Below are positions 1 to 11,947 of a stretch of 64,000 bases of DNA, one piece after another. The stretch is from assembly GCA_947683425.1 (NCBI GenBank), contig CANTUQ010000004.1, positions 8,470,001 through 8,534,000 on the forward strand, written 5' to 3'. The notes below the pieces were generated by a model that worked only from the letters and a program-made list of their open reading frames with translations, was not told where the DNA came from and made no database searches. Made by a program: the position numbers and the translations under genes. Origin of the DNA: Excoecaria cochinchinensis (lineage: Eukaryota > Streptophyta > Magnoliopsida > Malpighiales > Euphorbiaceae). How positions within the stretch are numbered: position 1 is the first letter of the stretch; each line of letters opens with the position of its first letter.

Positions 1-279
1 ATCTACCCTCAGCACTGGTCTTCTTTTCTGTCCTCCCTAAGCTACTGACCTCAGCTCTATTAGTGGCGATCGAATAGGCTCTTCTTGCCTCTCAGCTCTT
101 TCCTCTTCTCGCTCATTCTGTCTCACGGGAGGAGGAGGTGGTGGATTCTGCGGAGCATTCTATTGTGCCAAAGCGGTTAGCATATTCATCATTCTGCCCT
201 CAAATTCCTCAAACCGTCAGCCCACTTCTTCTGCAATCATGGCCCTAGTGGTGTCATCTCCCCTAGGTGAGTTTGCCAT
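1..279 (-). pseudogene. gag N-terminus of element A (partial, with stops)
   Basis: The minus-strand frame from the ATG at 279 gives a start MANSPRGDDTTRAM, almost the same as the gag starts of B (7261) and D (63415). It continues through a predicted acidic and helical segment (EEVG, RFEEFEGRMM) into a proline run and a charged RE-rich stretch. Two in-frame stops interrupt it: TGA after EEVG, and TAG after LTALAQ. The capsid part lies beyond the left edge. Gag is the structural protein that would form the cytoplasmic virus-like particle. The start was chosen because all three copies share it. Confidence 0.7.
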
Positions 280-1172
280 CTCAGATACGGTACAGCTGAC
301 TTCTGCTAAGATTTCTGGAAAGCCTTCTCTATCTAGCAGTTCAGATACACGAACTCGGATCAATCGTCCGGTAGGCGATGTAGTCCACCTGGGCAGATCT
401 ATGATGGCTGCAGGGACAAGGCATTAGATGTGATTCATGGAATACAGATGCAATGCGTGGTCGTGATATGCAACACCCACAAAACACAAGCAAGCAGGTA
501 GGTCCTTCCACCCTTATTTCTCCCACACACGTGGTCGCGCGGTCTCTTTCCTAGGTGGGATTAGCCCAAGGGTCAACGAGGGACCAAATGGACACGTATG
601 GTGCATGGCGAAAAACCGACAGCATAACACTCCTATGCTAATGTACAAGCGAATGGATAATGGTCATCATGTATTTGGACATTCCAAAAATTTTGACATG
701 GCCCTACCAGGCTTGAAAGCCTTTGGCTAGGTTGCCAAGCAAGACATCTGGACTCACCCAATACATGAGGATCCATACAACAAGCATGGAATTACAGTTC
801 ATATCACCTATGGAAAGTAGCTACGGCCAATACATGAGCTTTGGACACGGGAGATGTTACTTTAAGGCTACCCAAGCATGATCCCTGCCGAAGGGTCTAG
901 CTCATCATGAGCATAACAACCGATCGGGTCATCATTTTGATATACCATTAAGGTACGAGGCTTAGGCTGGTGATTATCCTTAAAACTTCCCTAAATTGAG
1001 TGAAAATAGGGTCGCGCTTCAGGAATGCACCGGGGCTAATAGAGGGACCAAACTAGCATATTCTAAAGCTCTAATGGGATGCGAATGCAAATGAGAGAAA
1101 GCGAATTTATGAATTAAATTTTAATCATAAATGTTAAATGAGGTATTTTCAAATCGAAATCTCGAACCATAA
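280..1172 (-). other. Untranslated leader of element A
   Basis: This stretch lies between primer site and gag and holds no convincing ORF. It matches, in reverse complement, the leaders of B (6338-7260) and D (62347-63414), including the block around the conserved words GTTATGCTGC and CACCATRTGCRTCCAT. In these elements the leader is expected to carry RNA packaging signals, but that is inference. Confidence 0.6.
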
Positions 1173-1192
1173 CGTCCCCAGCAGAGTCGCCA
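1173..1192 (-). other. Primer binding site, tRNA-Arg type (element A)
   Basis: On the minus strand the site reads TGGCGACTCTGCTGGGGACG, starting one base after the LTR end. It is complementary, with about one mismatch in the first 17 bases, to the 3' end of plant tRNA-Arg(ACG) as I remember it. A tRNA-Arg primer is a hallmark of Ogre/Tat elements. Confidence 0.75.
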
Positions 1193-2164
1193 CTGTGACG
1201 CGCGCCGGACCCCGCGTGCTGCCCGTGAGACCGCCCGCTTGAGGGCGATCGAGCAATTGAGGATCCATTGATAGCTTGCAAATAAATCGCAAGTGTGTCT
1301 ATGTTAGACAACAAGGAGGTTTCATGGAGTCGCCACCCAATAGAACATTGAGAAAGTTTCTCTCGCCTCGGAGAGCCTAAGACTGCGCTCAGTATCCATT
1401 TTGGGCTAACAAAAGGGGTCTTGGAGGGTGAACCTCTCGCCCTAAGGAGCCTAGGATTAACGCTAAAGTCTCATGACACAAGAGGTGTCTTTGAGGGTAA
1501 ACCTCTCGCCTCTTTGAGCCCAAAGACCAGAGCTGGGTTCGGGACTTCTCATCTATTTCTACCTCGATTATTTTATGATCAAATTTTAATTATCATTAAT
1601 TCGCTCTCTCTCCATGCGATGCAATTGATTAAAGGCGCATATTTTCACATTTGGAAAGCGGTAAATGTACAAATAATGAAAATGATAAATTACAATAATA
1701 TAAGGAGTGGAATACAACTCCCTTTTATAAATGTGCGATACATACACAAATCGGGGCATTGTTTATTTTGAGGACTTTGGTCCTCGCATGCATCATTATT
1801 AAAACTGGATATTTCCATTGTGAGGATTTTTATTGGATAAAAGTAGGACATTGGGTCTTTATGTTTATGAAAACCTCTCTTTATTGAATATAAAACATTG
1901 ATCAATTTTCTTATTTAGCGGGATACAAAAAGAGTATACTCATGGGCATAAAATAATTGATGAATAAACAAATACAGGAAATAACCAAGAAGGTTAGAAA
2001 ACTAAACCGGACGGAATCCTCCGAGCATGGTAGATCGCCCCTCGAGCTCAGGATAGTCCAAGAAAATCAATATATGCTCACAAAAGGTTAATAGGTGTTA
2101 ATTTACAAAAGCTCAATTATAAATAAAGTTCTAAGACTTGAGAGAGATGGGAAAGATTTGAAAG

Positions 2165-2315
2165 CATGGAGACAGGACCCAGCGACGGCCTCTGTCGAGT
2201 GACCGACGAGCGTCAGTCAAAGTGACCGACATGTCCGTCGCTCACTCAAGAAAGAGGGCGTCTGCGAGTGGGGTGACCGACGGGCGTCGATGAAATGGAT
2301 GACCCGTCGATCACC
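2165..2315. repeat. Palindrome island in LTR A (downstream)
   Basis: A GC-rich patch within AT-rich DNA with repeated variants of CCGACGGGCGTCGG and GTCGGTCACTC. The motif GACGGGCGTC recurs in LTRs A, B and C. Confidence 0.6.
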
Positions 2316-2814
2316 ACTGTCTCCAAAAATAAACAGCAAAATATCCCTTTTTCAGAGCAAAAATGGGTTTTTATCACAAGATGAGATGAAAAGAATCAAA
2401 ATAAAGAAAAATAAAAGCAAGAAGCCAAAAGGCAGCAAGAATAAAGAATAAAGATAAAATAATATGGAGAATAAGTCCGGAATATTTACCCTCAGATAAT
2501 GTTTTAGTGAGATTTTTGGTGTCGATTAGAGTCCCGCACGCTCCACGAGAAACGAAATGAAAGGTCCGAAAAGAGGAAAATAGATTGTTTCCTTCCTAAC
2601 CCTTCAAAAAGATTGACTTTGGAATCAAAAACCCAAAGAAAACTAATTAGTTTTAGTTCCTTTTTAATGGTTTGATTCTTAGATTAAAAGAAGCTTTCTT
2701 GATGTATGTGATTGCTGGAAGAGAGAGAAAATGTGCTTGAATTTTGGCAGAGTTTCCCGTCTTGAAAATTTTTGGAACCCCTTTTAGGAAGAAAATTCGA
2801 AGCTTTTATAGGCC

Positions 2815-3030
2815 AGGCACGACCGACGGGCATCGGTTATGGAGACGGGCGTCGGTAGAATCCTTCTGACACAAGGATTCATCCGACGGCCCTGCCATTT
2901 CCACTGACGGGCATCGAAGAGGTTGCGTGCTCCGGGAAATCAGGCGGCGTGCTCCGAAAGAAGCGGATCCGTCCGACGGGCGTCGGAAAAAACCATAGGC
3001 CGTCTATAACCCTAAGCGACGGGCTGGCCG
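2815..3030. repeat. Palindrome island in LTR A (near LTR start)
   Basis: Repeated CGACGGGC(A/G)TCGG units at about 2822, 2842, 2905 and 2975, separated by unrelated spacers. The island sits about 200-420 bp from the LTR start, the same relative place as in LTRs B, C and D. Confidence 0.65.
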
Positions 3031-3236
3031 TCTGTCAAGGAAAACCTATTTTTTTACTCAAAAATTCCCTGTTTTCTCCCCCTCTGCCTACGAAATGTTA
3101 AAAGACTCATTTCTCGTGGAGCATGGGACTAAAACCTCCCAATCCAAGCCGTTTGTACAGGCTCGGATACTGATTTCATCATAGGGTAATCTCTGATCCG
3201 GACCGCTCCGGGACACGGTGCTTACACATGGCCTTC

Positions 3237-3412
3237 TAACCAATTATTTATCTACATGATAAGTCTACAATGGTACAATTCTCATTATTTTTGGTCTTCA
3301 GTTTAAGGAGTTATGGCCAATGTAACACCCCTTGCTCTAAAAGCCCTCCTACAGGATTTTGTTACACTTAAGTACACTTTTTAAGACTAGAAGGTCCTCA
3401 AATCAATATGAC
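3237..3412. repeat. Inter-element remnant with an LTR end
   Basis: Short AT-rich sequence between elements A and B. At 3321 it contains TGTAACACCCC, the reverse complement of the GGGGTGTTACA terminus found on the chromovirus LTRs in this window. It is probably a scrap of a minus-strand LTR into which B inserted. There is no coding potential. Confidence 0.4.
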
Positions 3413-6316
3413 TGTAGACACCGGGTCCTAAGACAGTCTAGATTAGAGTTACCTAATGATGATACGATGCCGACTCACAGGCAAAAAGGTTAAAAGTGAT
3501 GATTTCCTGGTCAAATTGGCATTTTAGAGTAAAAAATAAAAAAATAATAAAAAATATTTTGAAAATTAGATTTGAAAAATGGGGTTTAGAAATTGTATTA
3601 TTTTTTTAGTTAAATTTAAAAATATATATATATAAAAAAATTTCCGCGAATGTCGACTCGTGGCGCCCCTCGCGGAGAGCCAGCGCGAGCGATGCCAAGC
3701 GCGCGGCGCGACCGACGCCCGTCGCGCACACCGACGGGCGTCGGTCGCCCCTATTCTGCCGCAAAACGCCCATTTCGCCCTAAAAATCATTTTTTCCGAT
3801 TTATTTCGACTAAATTCGATTTTTTATCCCTTTTTAAGGGGTTTTCAGGTTTTTTTTTCCATTTTTAAACTTAGATAAATTATATTATTAATTATTAATT
3901 AGTTTTTCCCTTAATTAATTTTATTTTTCCATTTTTTCTTAATATAAAAAGAAAATGATGGAAAGAAAAAAGGGGGAATTTTTAGGGTTTATTTTTTAGG
4001 TTTTCTTAAGTTTTCTCTTCTTCTTCAACATTTTCTCTCTAGATTTTCAGATTTTCCCCCAACAAAATAATAGAAATAGAAAAATTCAATTCTTTTTCTT
4101 CTTTTTTCTAATGGAATTTCTTCTAAGTATATTTTAGATGGAATTTTGTTGATGGAAAGTTGATTTTTGGGACAAATAAAGTGATTATTTGTTCTTAAAA
4201 ATTCAATTTTCATACTTTTTGCCTTTTAATAATTTTTTCACTTAAATTTTTTCAATGATTTTTATTTGAATCCGTTTTTGATGAAAAATAGATTTTTGAG
4301 ACAAACAAAATAATTGTTTGTCCTTGAAATCTAATTCTTCATTTGGTTTTATAAAAAATAAGTTTTTTTCATAAATAATTTTTTGAGACAAACCAAGTAA
4401 TTGTTTGTTCTTGAAAACATTTTTATCAATAAAAATAATTTTTTTGTTCTTCAAGAATTTTTGATTTTCTTTCATTATTTTCTTTGCAATTTATTTTTCG
4501 GAATAAAATTCCAACATTTTCATCATATTCAATTCTAATCTTGCAAATCGAAAATAAGGAAATCAATCATCATTTTTACCTTCATCGAATCCGAAACTCT
4601 GAGGGTAAACATTCTGGGCCTAATCTTTAAATTCCTATTTTTATTATTTTGTTCATATTTAATTTACTAACATGTATATTTTATTATTTTCATTTATTCA
4701 TTTATTCTATTGTTTTTATATGTGTCTCATTTAATATGTTTATATATTATTTTTGTTCATGTAAATATTGATTTCTTATTATTTCTAACATGCAAATATT
4801 GATTTCTTATTATTGCTAACATGTAAATAATTTATTTTTGCTTTGATTTCTCATTATTTTTAACATGTAGTTAATTAATTTGTTTTGATTGATCTTTTTT
4901 GCCATGTAAATGTTTTATGTTAATCAGGATAACATTAATTAATCATGTCATTTATTTAATTATTTTTATCATTCTTTTTCATTGCTATTGTTATATATTT
5001 ATTGTTTATTCATTTATTTGTTTATTGTCACTGTTCCTTATTATTATTATTATCATATTCATATTTTTATGTATTAATTCATTAACATGTTTTATTTATT
5101 TTAATCAAATCATTTAATTCTTTTATCATTTAATGCATATTTTTATTTATTTTAATTTGTTAACATGTTAATTCATTTATCATCCTTCATGTCATCTTAT
5201 TTTATCTTAATTTGTTATTCATTATTTCATATATTTACCTGATTTAATTGATTTAATTACTAACATTATTCCATTTGTGTTTTATGTTAAAACTTATTTT
5301 CTTTACTTGAGCATTTTTGCGAGCACCCGAGGAGATCCAGAAGTCTCATTTGGGTTAAATATTTAATTGCTTTATTTGTAATATTTCATTTATTGGCTTT
5401 TTCATTTGTTTTTCCATGTAATTTTCTTATAAAATTGTTTATTTTAGGCATGTTGAAAAGAAAATCACAAAAATATTTTTATTAATTAACTTGGAATCCT
5501 TCCTAATAAAAATGGGACCAATGTCCCAATTTTCTCCATTCAAAATAAAAATTGTCACATCAAAATTGTTTTATAATAAATATGCATGTGAGGACCAATG
5601 TCCTCATCATTAACAAATAGCCCGTTTTATGTATGATTTGTATTTTATTTACAATGGGGGTTGTATTTTGCTCCTAATTTTATTGTAATTTATTTTCATG
5701 CACTTTACTTTAATTATGCTTTATTTATTTATCACTTTCCCTGAATGGGCAATCTGCGCTTTAATTTAATTGTATTAAATTGAATGAGAAATGGGATGAA
5801 ACGATAAATTCAAAACTCAACTATAAACCTAACCAAGGTATGAATAAATGGGAAGTCCCGAACCTTCTTTGGTCTTTGGGCTTAACGAGGCGAGAGGGCC
5901 ATCTCAATGTTCTATTGGGATGGGGCCTCCAAGACACTTCTTGTTTCCTGTAAAAGGTTCAAAATTGCATAGTCCTAGGCGCCATGACGCGAGAGGGCCA
6001 TCCTAATGTTCTATTAGGGTGGATGCCTCCAAGACACCTCTGGTTTGCCCAAGCGTGAGGCTAAAAGACCATCCTATCATTAGGGTGGAAGCCTCTAAGA
6101 CACCTCCGGCTTGCCTATAATGGACATAGCAGCGCTGTCATAGGCTCACTGAGGCTAGACGACCTTTCCCAATGTTCTATTGGGTGGCAACTCCAAGAAA
6201 CCACCTTGTTGCCCAAAATGGATGCACTTGTAATTTCTTACAAGTTTTCACGAACCTCTCCCGAAAGCCCTAAAAGAGGGCGGTTTGGGGAGCCCCGGGG
6301 TTCGGCACGCGTCACA
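3413..6316 (+). repeat. LTR of element B (2904 bp)
   Basis: Starts TGTAGACACCGGGT and ends GCGTCACA next to the primer site. LTR D (59409-62325, 2917 bp) has nearly the same start, end and length. Most of the LTR is very AT-rich and contains no plausible gene. The small frames in it (for example 4025-4475 minus and 4899-5117 plus) are composition artefacts. Confidence 0.85.
3640..3775. repeat. GC-rich palindrome island in LTR B
   Basis: A patch of about 130 bp with CGCGCGGCGCG-type runs, CCGACGCCCGTCG and CCGACGGGCGTCGGTCG, inside DNA that is otherwise mostly A/T. It begins about 230 bp after the LTR start. Confidence 0.65.
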
Positions 6317-6317
6317 G

Positions 6318-6337
6318 TGGCGACTCCAATAGGGACA
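6318..6337 (+). other. Primer binding site, tRNA-Arg type (element B, decayed)
   Basis: TGGCGACTCCAATAGGGACA begins two bases after the LTR end. The first ten bases match tRNA-Arg(ACG); the rest carries several substitutions compared with the site in D. Confidence 0.7.
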
Positions 6338-7260
6338 ATACTCAAGACTTCACTTCGAAAGTGCCTTGGTTAAAATTTACAATTGAGTTTTTATTTAAAA
6401 ATTTCATTCCTTTTCGAAATTTGCATTGTATCTCATTAGAGCCTTAGATCTATGCTAGTTTGGTCCCTCCTTTAACCCCGGTGCGTTCCCGAAGCACAAC
6501 TCTACGTTCACTCAATGTAGGAAAGTGTTAAGGATAATCACCAGCCCAACCCTCGTACCATCATGGTATATTAAATGAAGACCCGATCGGTCGTTATGAA
6601 CTATAATACCTTGCTTGCTATATGGATCATTTTGTATTGGACAAACCCAAATAATTTGATTGGTCACCTAATCAAAGGCTTTCATGCCTTGATAGACCCA
6701 TGTCAACTTATTCGGACTGCCTAAATACACAATGATCACAACTCATGTGCCTATGCATAAGTTAAGAGAGGTTATGCTGCAAGTTTTTCGTCATGCACCA
6801 TGTGCGTCCATCGGGTTCCCTATTAACCCATGGGCCAAGCCCACCTAGGACAGAGACTATAACCTCGTGTGCGGGAGTAATAAGGTTGGAAGGACCTATG
6901 TGCTTGCATGTGATTTGTGGATGATGCATTGCATATTCATGTCATTCATGTACAAATAATTTTTTTTATTTCCTCCCTATGTATACATCCTATTTTCTGC
7001 ATATAATTATTACATGTACACATCATCCTGTGTATAGTTTTTCAACTATTTTCACATGTATCATTGTAACCTCTTTTAGCCATTGTATACCATTTGTTAC
7101 ATTACATATTATTCATGCATCATTCTAACTCTTTAATCTTTTAGCCATCAAAGACCACTTTCCTAGTTGGTTGGGGTTCCGACAGCCGTATTATCTGAGG
7201 GTTTTGATTGAGCAATCAGAATGAAGTGTGATTAACAGGCATTCAAAAGAATCTTCAAAA
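6338..7260 (+). other. Leader of element B
   Basis: Non-coding stretch, clearly homologous to the leaders of A and D (for example the blocks near 6470-6560 and 6770-6900). No ORF of note. Confidence 0.6.
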
Positions 7261-8325
7261 ATGGCCAATTCACCGAGAGAGGTAGATACAACCCGGGCCA
7301 TGGTTGTCGAAGAAGTTGGTAGGAGGTTCGAGAAATTTGAAAACAAGATGATGGCCATAATGGGCAACTTAATGGCAGCAAGGGCTCGGCCCGCTAGGCC
7401 AAACCCAAATCACCCTCCTGGAGGTCAGAATGAATAGGGGGAGGACAGAGAGGACCCACTTGAGGAGGTTCGTCTACCACCAGTGGATTTGAGGTCTACC
7501 ACATCTGCAGGCCAAAGAAGAGGAGGCCCCCATAGGCTAGAAAATGATTATATAGAGGATGAATATGAAGAACCCATAGTGGTAGGAGGTAAGGCACTTC
7601 AGACAGAGGAGGCCATATGGAAGAAAATGGAGGAAAAGTTCTAGTTAATGTCCCGGATGCTGATAATGGGAAAAATGATGAACCCTGAGGATAAGGAGCT
7701 GGAGGGAGAGGATCTAGTCCCTCTGAATTTCAAATTACCAGATGTTCCGAAGTTTGGCGGTACATCGGCCCCCACCACACACATCAAGCAGTTCTCCCTA
7801 GTTATGAAGGGTACTACGTTGACAAAGAGGCAGAAGATAGAGTACTTCTATTTGAGTTTAACAGGTCCTGCGGTGGACTGGTATTATGGACTGGAAAGGA
7901 GAGCTAAAGAAGATTGGGATCTACTGATGGAGGAGTTCCTCCGGCAGTACCACTGTAGTACAAGGATGGAGGTCACTCTGAAAGATCTAGAGCTACTACA
8001 GCAAAAGCCAGGTGAGCCATTCCATGAGTACTTGACCCGATGGAGGAACCGGGTAATGGAGATAAAGAGAAAACCTGATACCCCATATCAGATCAGGTTA
8101 TTTATCAAGAATGGCAGACCATATTTGAAGGAGGCACTCAAGTTAAAGGGATTAAAAGATTGGGAATCCCTTAAAGATATAGCCATCGAGGTAGAAGGGG
8201 AGCATTTAGCATGGAAGGCAATTGTCGCCAACTATGGTTATGGCGGTACAAAGTTTAAAGGGGGCTTTAGCAATAATAACGAAAACAATGGTGACGGGAG
8301 GGCTGAAGCAGCACTTGAAATCTAG
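7261..8325 (+). pseudogene. gag of element B (two in-frame stops, C-terminus lost)
   Basis: One continuous frame from the ATG at 7261 (MANSPREVDTTRAM) to a stop at 8323-8325, broken by TAG codons at 7435-7437 and near 7642. The N-terminal 60 residues match A and D. After about residue 150 comes the retrotransposon gag (capsid) region, with LPDVPKFGGT, then THIKQF, LSLTGPAVDWYYGL, FLRQYHCS and a conserved LTRWRNRV-type segment. This is the domain usually called Retrotrans_gag. No zinc knuckle is reached before the frame ends. Gag would build the particle that packages element RNA. An alternative upstream start at 7228 is not supported by A and D. Confidence 0.8.
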
Positions 8326-8339
8326 CTAACGTGAGAAAC

Positions 8340-9733
8340 TGGAATACTCAATTCTGTCATGCTCGCGATGTAGTCGTGTTTTCAAATCTCCAGCAAAAAC
8401 ATAGAAAACTCAAAGCTCTCATAACTAATCCAAACTTACCCATAATCATACATCATGTAAAATCATATGAAAACATACCTCCAATGCCCCCAAAAACATG
8501 CTTATAATCATAATAACTCAATTTACAATAACTTAACAGGAGATTCAACAAGATACACTAAATGCAGCCCAAGAACATTTAAGTCATATCCTACACTAAT
8601 TCATGCCATTTCACTTCAAAATTGACATGCAAACCATTACAACATTAACATGCAAGGCCATTAAACCCACTCTAATTAACACATGCATTCACACATATCA
8701 AAACACTTAATTTCTAGGAATTAACATAACACTCAATGATCCGAAGAGAAGATGAACAAATAACTCCCAAACCTGACTTTGCAGCTCAAAACTCACTCTT
8801 CTTCTTCAAGCTCAAGGATTGTCTTTCCCTTTGTCTAACCTCTTGTTCGGAACTTGCAAATAACCAAATTACTTGAATCAAAACTCAAAACCTAACTAAC
8901 TAAAGCAGAAGATGCAAGAAGGAAGAAAAATGGAGGGAAAAGATGAAACTTCAATTCGGCCTTGGAGTGGAAGAGGAGAGGAGGTGGAGGCTGGATTTCT
9001 CTAGAGAAATCTGGCCTCTTGATGCCTTATATAAGCTAAAATTGAATCGAAGTAATACAACCAAAGTGGTCCAACCAGTTTGAACCAAAATTTTAATTTT
9101 TCGGCCAATTTCAACTATTTAAAGGCATCTATGTGTTCCTCAACTTATTTTCACTCACAATCAATTCCATCATTCTTAAAATATCAAAAATAGCCTCTTT
9201 GCAAAATTTTAACTTAATCAGAGTCTATTTGGGGCCCGGTTCACTTAAATCGGTCTGATTCAATCTTGTTCGGTTCTACCATAAAACAACAATCTAATAC
9301 TGTTAAAAATTACTAAAAATTATTTTAATCCTTTACACTCCGTACTTTACACACTTTTGAGCTCAAAATAATTTTTAAAAAATTTGGCCAAACTTCGGTC
9401 AAACATTAGTTTAATCGAACCGAACTGGAGGCTAACTTCAGTTTGACTTTCAGAGCCCTATTTAACCTCGATTTCACTCTAAATTGTACCACTAGACTCC
9501 TGACAGTCCACAGATCGATTTTATCAAATAAATTTTTTTTAGTATCTGCTGTCAATTTCTACTGTATAGCTGTTCCGAGGTTACCCATCCCCGTATTGTT
9601 ATACACTAAGCACACTTAAATTATAATTCCACTATATATGTAAACACTCATATCATCGCTCTGAACTTAAAATCACACTTAAGAAACTGTAACTATAGTT
9701 GATAACTTCCTGACTAGTATTTGGGCCATTACA
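8340..9733 (-). repeat. 3' LTR of element E (truncated)
   Basis: On the minus strand it begins TGTAATGGCCCAAATACTAG at 9733, directly after a polypurine tract, and runs to about 8340 without reaching a recognisable CA end. About 60 bp at its start match the 5' LTR remnant (14548 downward) closely. At about 1.4 kb it is shorter than the 2.5 kb LTRs of F, X and Y, so the distal part is probably missing. No ORF of interest. Confidence 0.65.
9027..9034 (-). promoter_or_regulatory. Candidate TATA box in LTR E
   Basis: The minus strand reads TTATATAAGG, about 700 bp into the LTR, followed by pyrimidine-rich sequence typical of plant transcript starts. This is a motif match only. Confidence 0.35.
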
Positions 9734-10307
9734 ATTCCACCCCACAAAAAAGAAAATTTCGTCTTCGAAATTTACTTGAATTGAAAAGCTGAGCATATTG
9801 CTGTTGCAATGTCACTTCGGGTTCCCAAGTCGCATCTTCCACATTATGATGGTTCCATAACACTTTCACAAGAGGGATCTGCTTGTTTTTGAGTTGCCTG
9901 ATTTCTCTAGCTAGGATCTTTACGTGATATTCTTTGTATGTCATGTCAGGCTGTACTTGTATCTCTTCTTGCTTGATTATATGACTTGGATCTGATCTGT
10001 ACCTTCGCAACATCGATACATAGAACACGTCATGAATCTTCTCCAATGCCTAGGGTAGCTTTCACCTGTAAGCCACTGGTCTCACTCACTGTACAATCTC
10101 GCAGGGTCCAATGAACCGTGGACTCAGCTTGCCTTTCTTCCCGAACCTGAGAACTCTTTTCCATGGTGAAACCTTTAGAAATACTTTTTCTCCCACTTGG
10201 AACTCTATGTCTTTTCTTTTCAAGTCAACATATGATTTATGTCTATCACTAGCTTCTTTTAATCTATCTTTGATCACATGGACTTTCTCTTCTGTTTCTC
10301 GAATCAA
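9729..10307 (-). pseudogene. Integrase C-terminus and chromodomain of element E
   Basis: Two pieces in different frames. The first (10307-10086) holds the integrase C-terminal region, with KDIEFQVGEKVFLKVSPWKR, RFGKKGKLSPRFIGPCEI. The second (10046-9729) continues with KIHDVFYVSMLRRYRSDPSH and then a chromodomain-like tail: ILAREIRQLKNKQIPLVKVL, W, EDATWEPE and a final YAQLF. A frameshift separates the pieces around 10050-10086. In chromoviruses this tail binds histone marks and directs integration to heterochromatin. The frame reads through the polypurine tract into the LTR, so the natural stop is probably lost. Confidence 0.75.
9734..9752 (-). other. Polypurine tract of element E
   Basis: The minus strand has TTTTTTGTGGGGTGGAAT immediately before the LTR start. 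This purine-rich run would prime plus-strand DNA synthesis. Confidence 0.7.
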
Positions 10308-10783
10308 TGCGATGTGACCAGCTTCTTTTCACTCAATTCGGTCCAAAAGAGAGGAGTTTTGCACTTCCTTCCATATAAGGCTTCATAGGGGGCCATCTTG
10401 ATGCTGGATTGATAGCTATTATTGTAAGCAAATTCAGCCAATGGAAAGTACCTTTCCTAGCTATTCTTAAACTCAATAACACAACATCTCAACATGTCCT
10501 CGAGTATCTAGATGACTCGTTCTGATTGCCCATCTGTATGAGGGTGGAAAGTTATACTATAATGCAATTTAGTACCCAAGGCTTCCTATAGTTTCTTCCA
10601 AAAGTGGGAAGTGAACCGAGGATCTTTATCTGAAATGATAGAAGATAGCACTCCATGTAGCCTCACTATCTCATTTATATAGATCTCGGCTAGTTTGGAT
10701 AGTGGGTAATCAATTCTCATTAGTAAAAAGTGAGCTGATTTGGTAAGCCTATCAATAATCACCCAAATCGCATCATTCTTCTT

Positions 10784-11686
10784 TTAGGTGAGTGGCAACC
10801 CTATCACAAACTCCATCATCACTCGATCCCATTTCCATTCGGGTATTGAGATAGGTTGGAGTAACCCGGATGGAACTTGATGTTCTGCTTTCATTTGCCG
10901 GCATATTAAACATTTACTCACAAACTCTGTCACATCTCGCTTCATTCCTGGCCACCAATAATGCATCTTTAAATCTTGATACATTTTATTACCTCCTGGA
11001 TGCATGGCATAACTGCTGTGATGGGCTTCCATCAAGATGCTCTTTTTCAAATCAGGTCGCTTAGGCACACACAATTGATACTTGTAATAAAGACTACCAT
11101 CAGAAACTAAAGAATAATTACCACTGTCACTATTCTTCACTCTATCCATCAAAGAAGACAACTTGTCATCTTGTCTCTGAGCAACTTTCACTTGTTGTAC
11201 AAAATCAGACTTCACTTGTAATTCTACTATCAATGCTCCATTACTAGATACATCTAACTTCACATTCATAGCTTTCAATGCTGCCATGAATTTTCGGCTA
11301 AGTGCATCAGCTACTACATTGGCTTTCCCGAGGTGGTAGTCAATAAAGCATTCATAATCCTTTATTAACTCAAGCCATCTCCGTTGTCTTAAGTTGAGTT
11401 CCTCTTGGGTGAATAAGTATTTCAAGCTTTTACGGCCAGTAAAGATGTAACACTTTTCACCATATAAGTAATGCCTCCAAATTTTCAATGCAAACACTAT
11501 TGCTGCCAACTCAAGATCATGAGTAGGATAGTTCTTTTCATGATTCTTAAACTGCCTCAAGGCATAATCAACCACCTTTCCTTCCTGCATCAACATGTAA
11601 CCAAATCCATTCAAGGAAGCATCGCTATAGATAGTGAAGTCTTTACCTAACTCGGGTTGTGTCAACACTAGAGCTTCTCTCAACAT
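10784..11686 (-). pseudogene. RNase H and integrase N-terminus of element E
   Basis: A 300-residue frame. RNase H spans about residues 15-130: FTIYSDAS (first catalytic Asp), LELAAIVFALKIWRHYLYG (catalytic Glu), a KSLKYLF block, then GKANVVADALSRK (last Asp). The expected DHKSL reads GRKSL, so one catalytic Asp has become Gly. The integrase zinc-binding HHCC region follows, with HPGGNKMYQDLK, YWWPGMKRDV and CLICRQMK, then PEWKWD leading to the core. The frame stops at the start of the core (10784), and the catalytic core from there to 10307 carries further stops. Confidence 0.8.
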
Positions 11687-11947
11687 CTTCTTAAGCTTCT
11701 CAAAGCTAGCTTGACACTTATCAGTCCACTCGAATCTAACCTTTTTCTACAACAGGCGAGTTAAAGGCGCTACAATAATTGAAAAGCCTTTAACAAACCT
11801 TCTTTAATAGCCTGCTAAACCCGAGAAACTTCTAACTTATGTGACATTCTTGGGTGTTCTCCACTACAAGACTGCTTCTATCTTCTTAGGATCTACTTTA
11901 ATACCTTTAGCTGATACCACATGACCCAAAAACGATGCTTCATTCAA

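Larger units (their letters stand above)
1..3236 (-). mobile_element. Tat/Ogre-like Ty3/gypsy element A (5' part, truncated by window edge)
   Basis: Read on the minus strand, the order is an LTR beginning TGTAAGCACC at 3236 and ending TGTCACA-type at 1194, a tRNA-Arg-like primer site, a leader of about 0.9 kb, then the start of gag running off the left edge. The leader resembles those of elements B and D (shared stretches around 540-620 and 900-1070), which places all three in one clade. No 3' LTR is visible. The lineage call rests on the primer site and on gag similarity to B and D. Confidence 0.8.
1194..3236 (-). repeat. LTR of element A (2043 bp)
   Basis: The minus strand begins TGTAAGCACCGTGTCCC and ends in a TG...CA-type terminus next to the primer site. 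Its length is close to that of solo LTR C (2087 bp), and both share the end block with the GCGCGTCACA-type terminus. The first base pairs differ from the TGTAGACACC start of B, C and D, so A is a diverged subfamily. Two palindrome islands lie inside. Confidence 0.8.
3413..8335 (+). mobile_element. Tat/Ogre-like Ty3/gypsy element B (5' part only)
   Basis: A 2.9 kb LTR, a tRNA-Arg-like primer site, a leader of about 0.9 kb and a gag frame occur in that order. Pol and the 3' LTR are missing: the sequence changes abruptly at about 8300-8370 into the 3' LTR of minus-strand element E. Whether E inserted here or a deletion joined the two cannot be told, because no target duplication is visible. Confidence 0.8.

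Noticed and set aside
3320..3412. Possible small complete element between A and B
   Set aside because: Only one LTR-type end is visible and no partner end or duplication could be found in the 90 bp.
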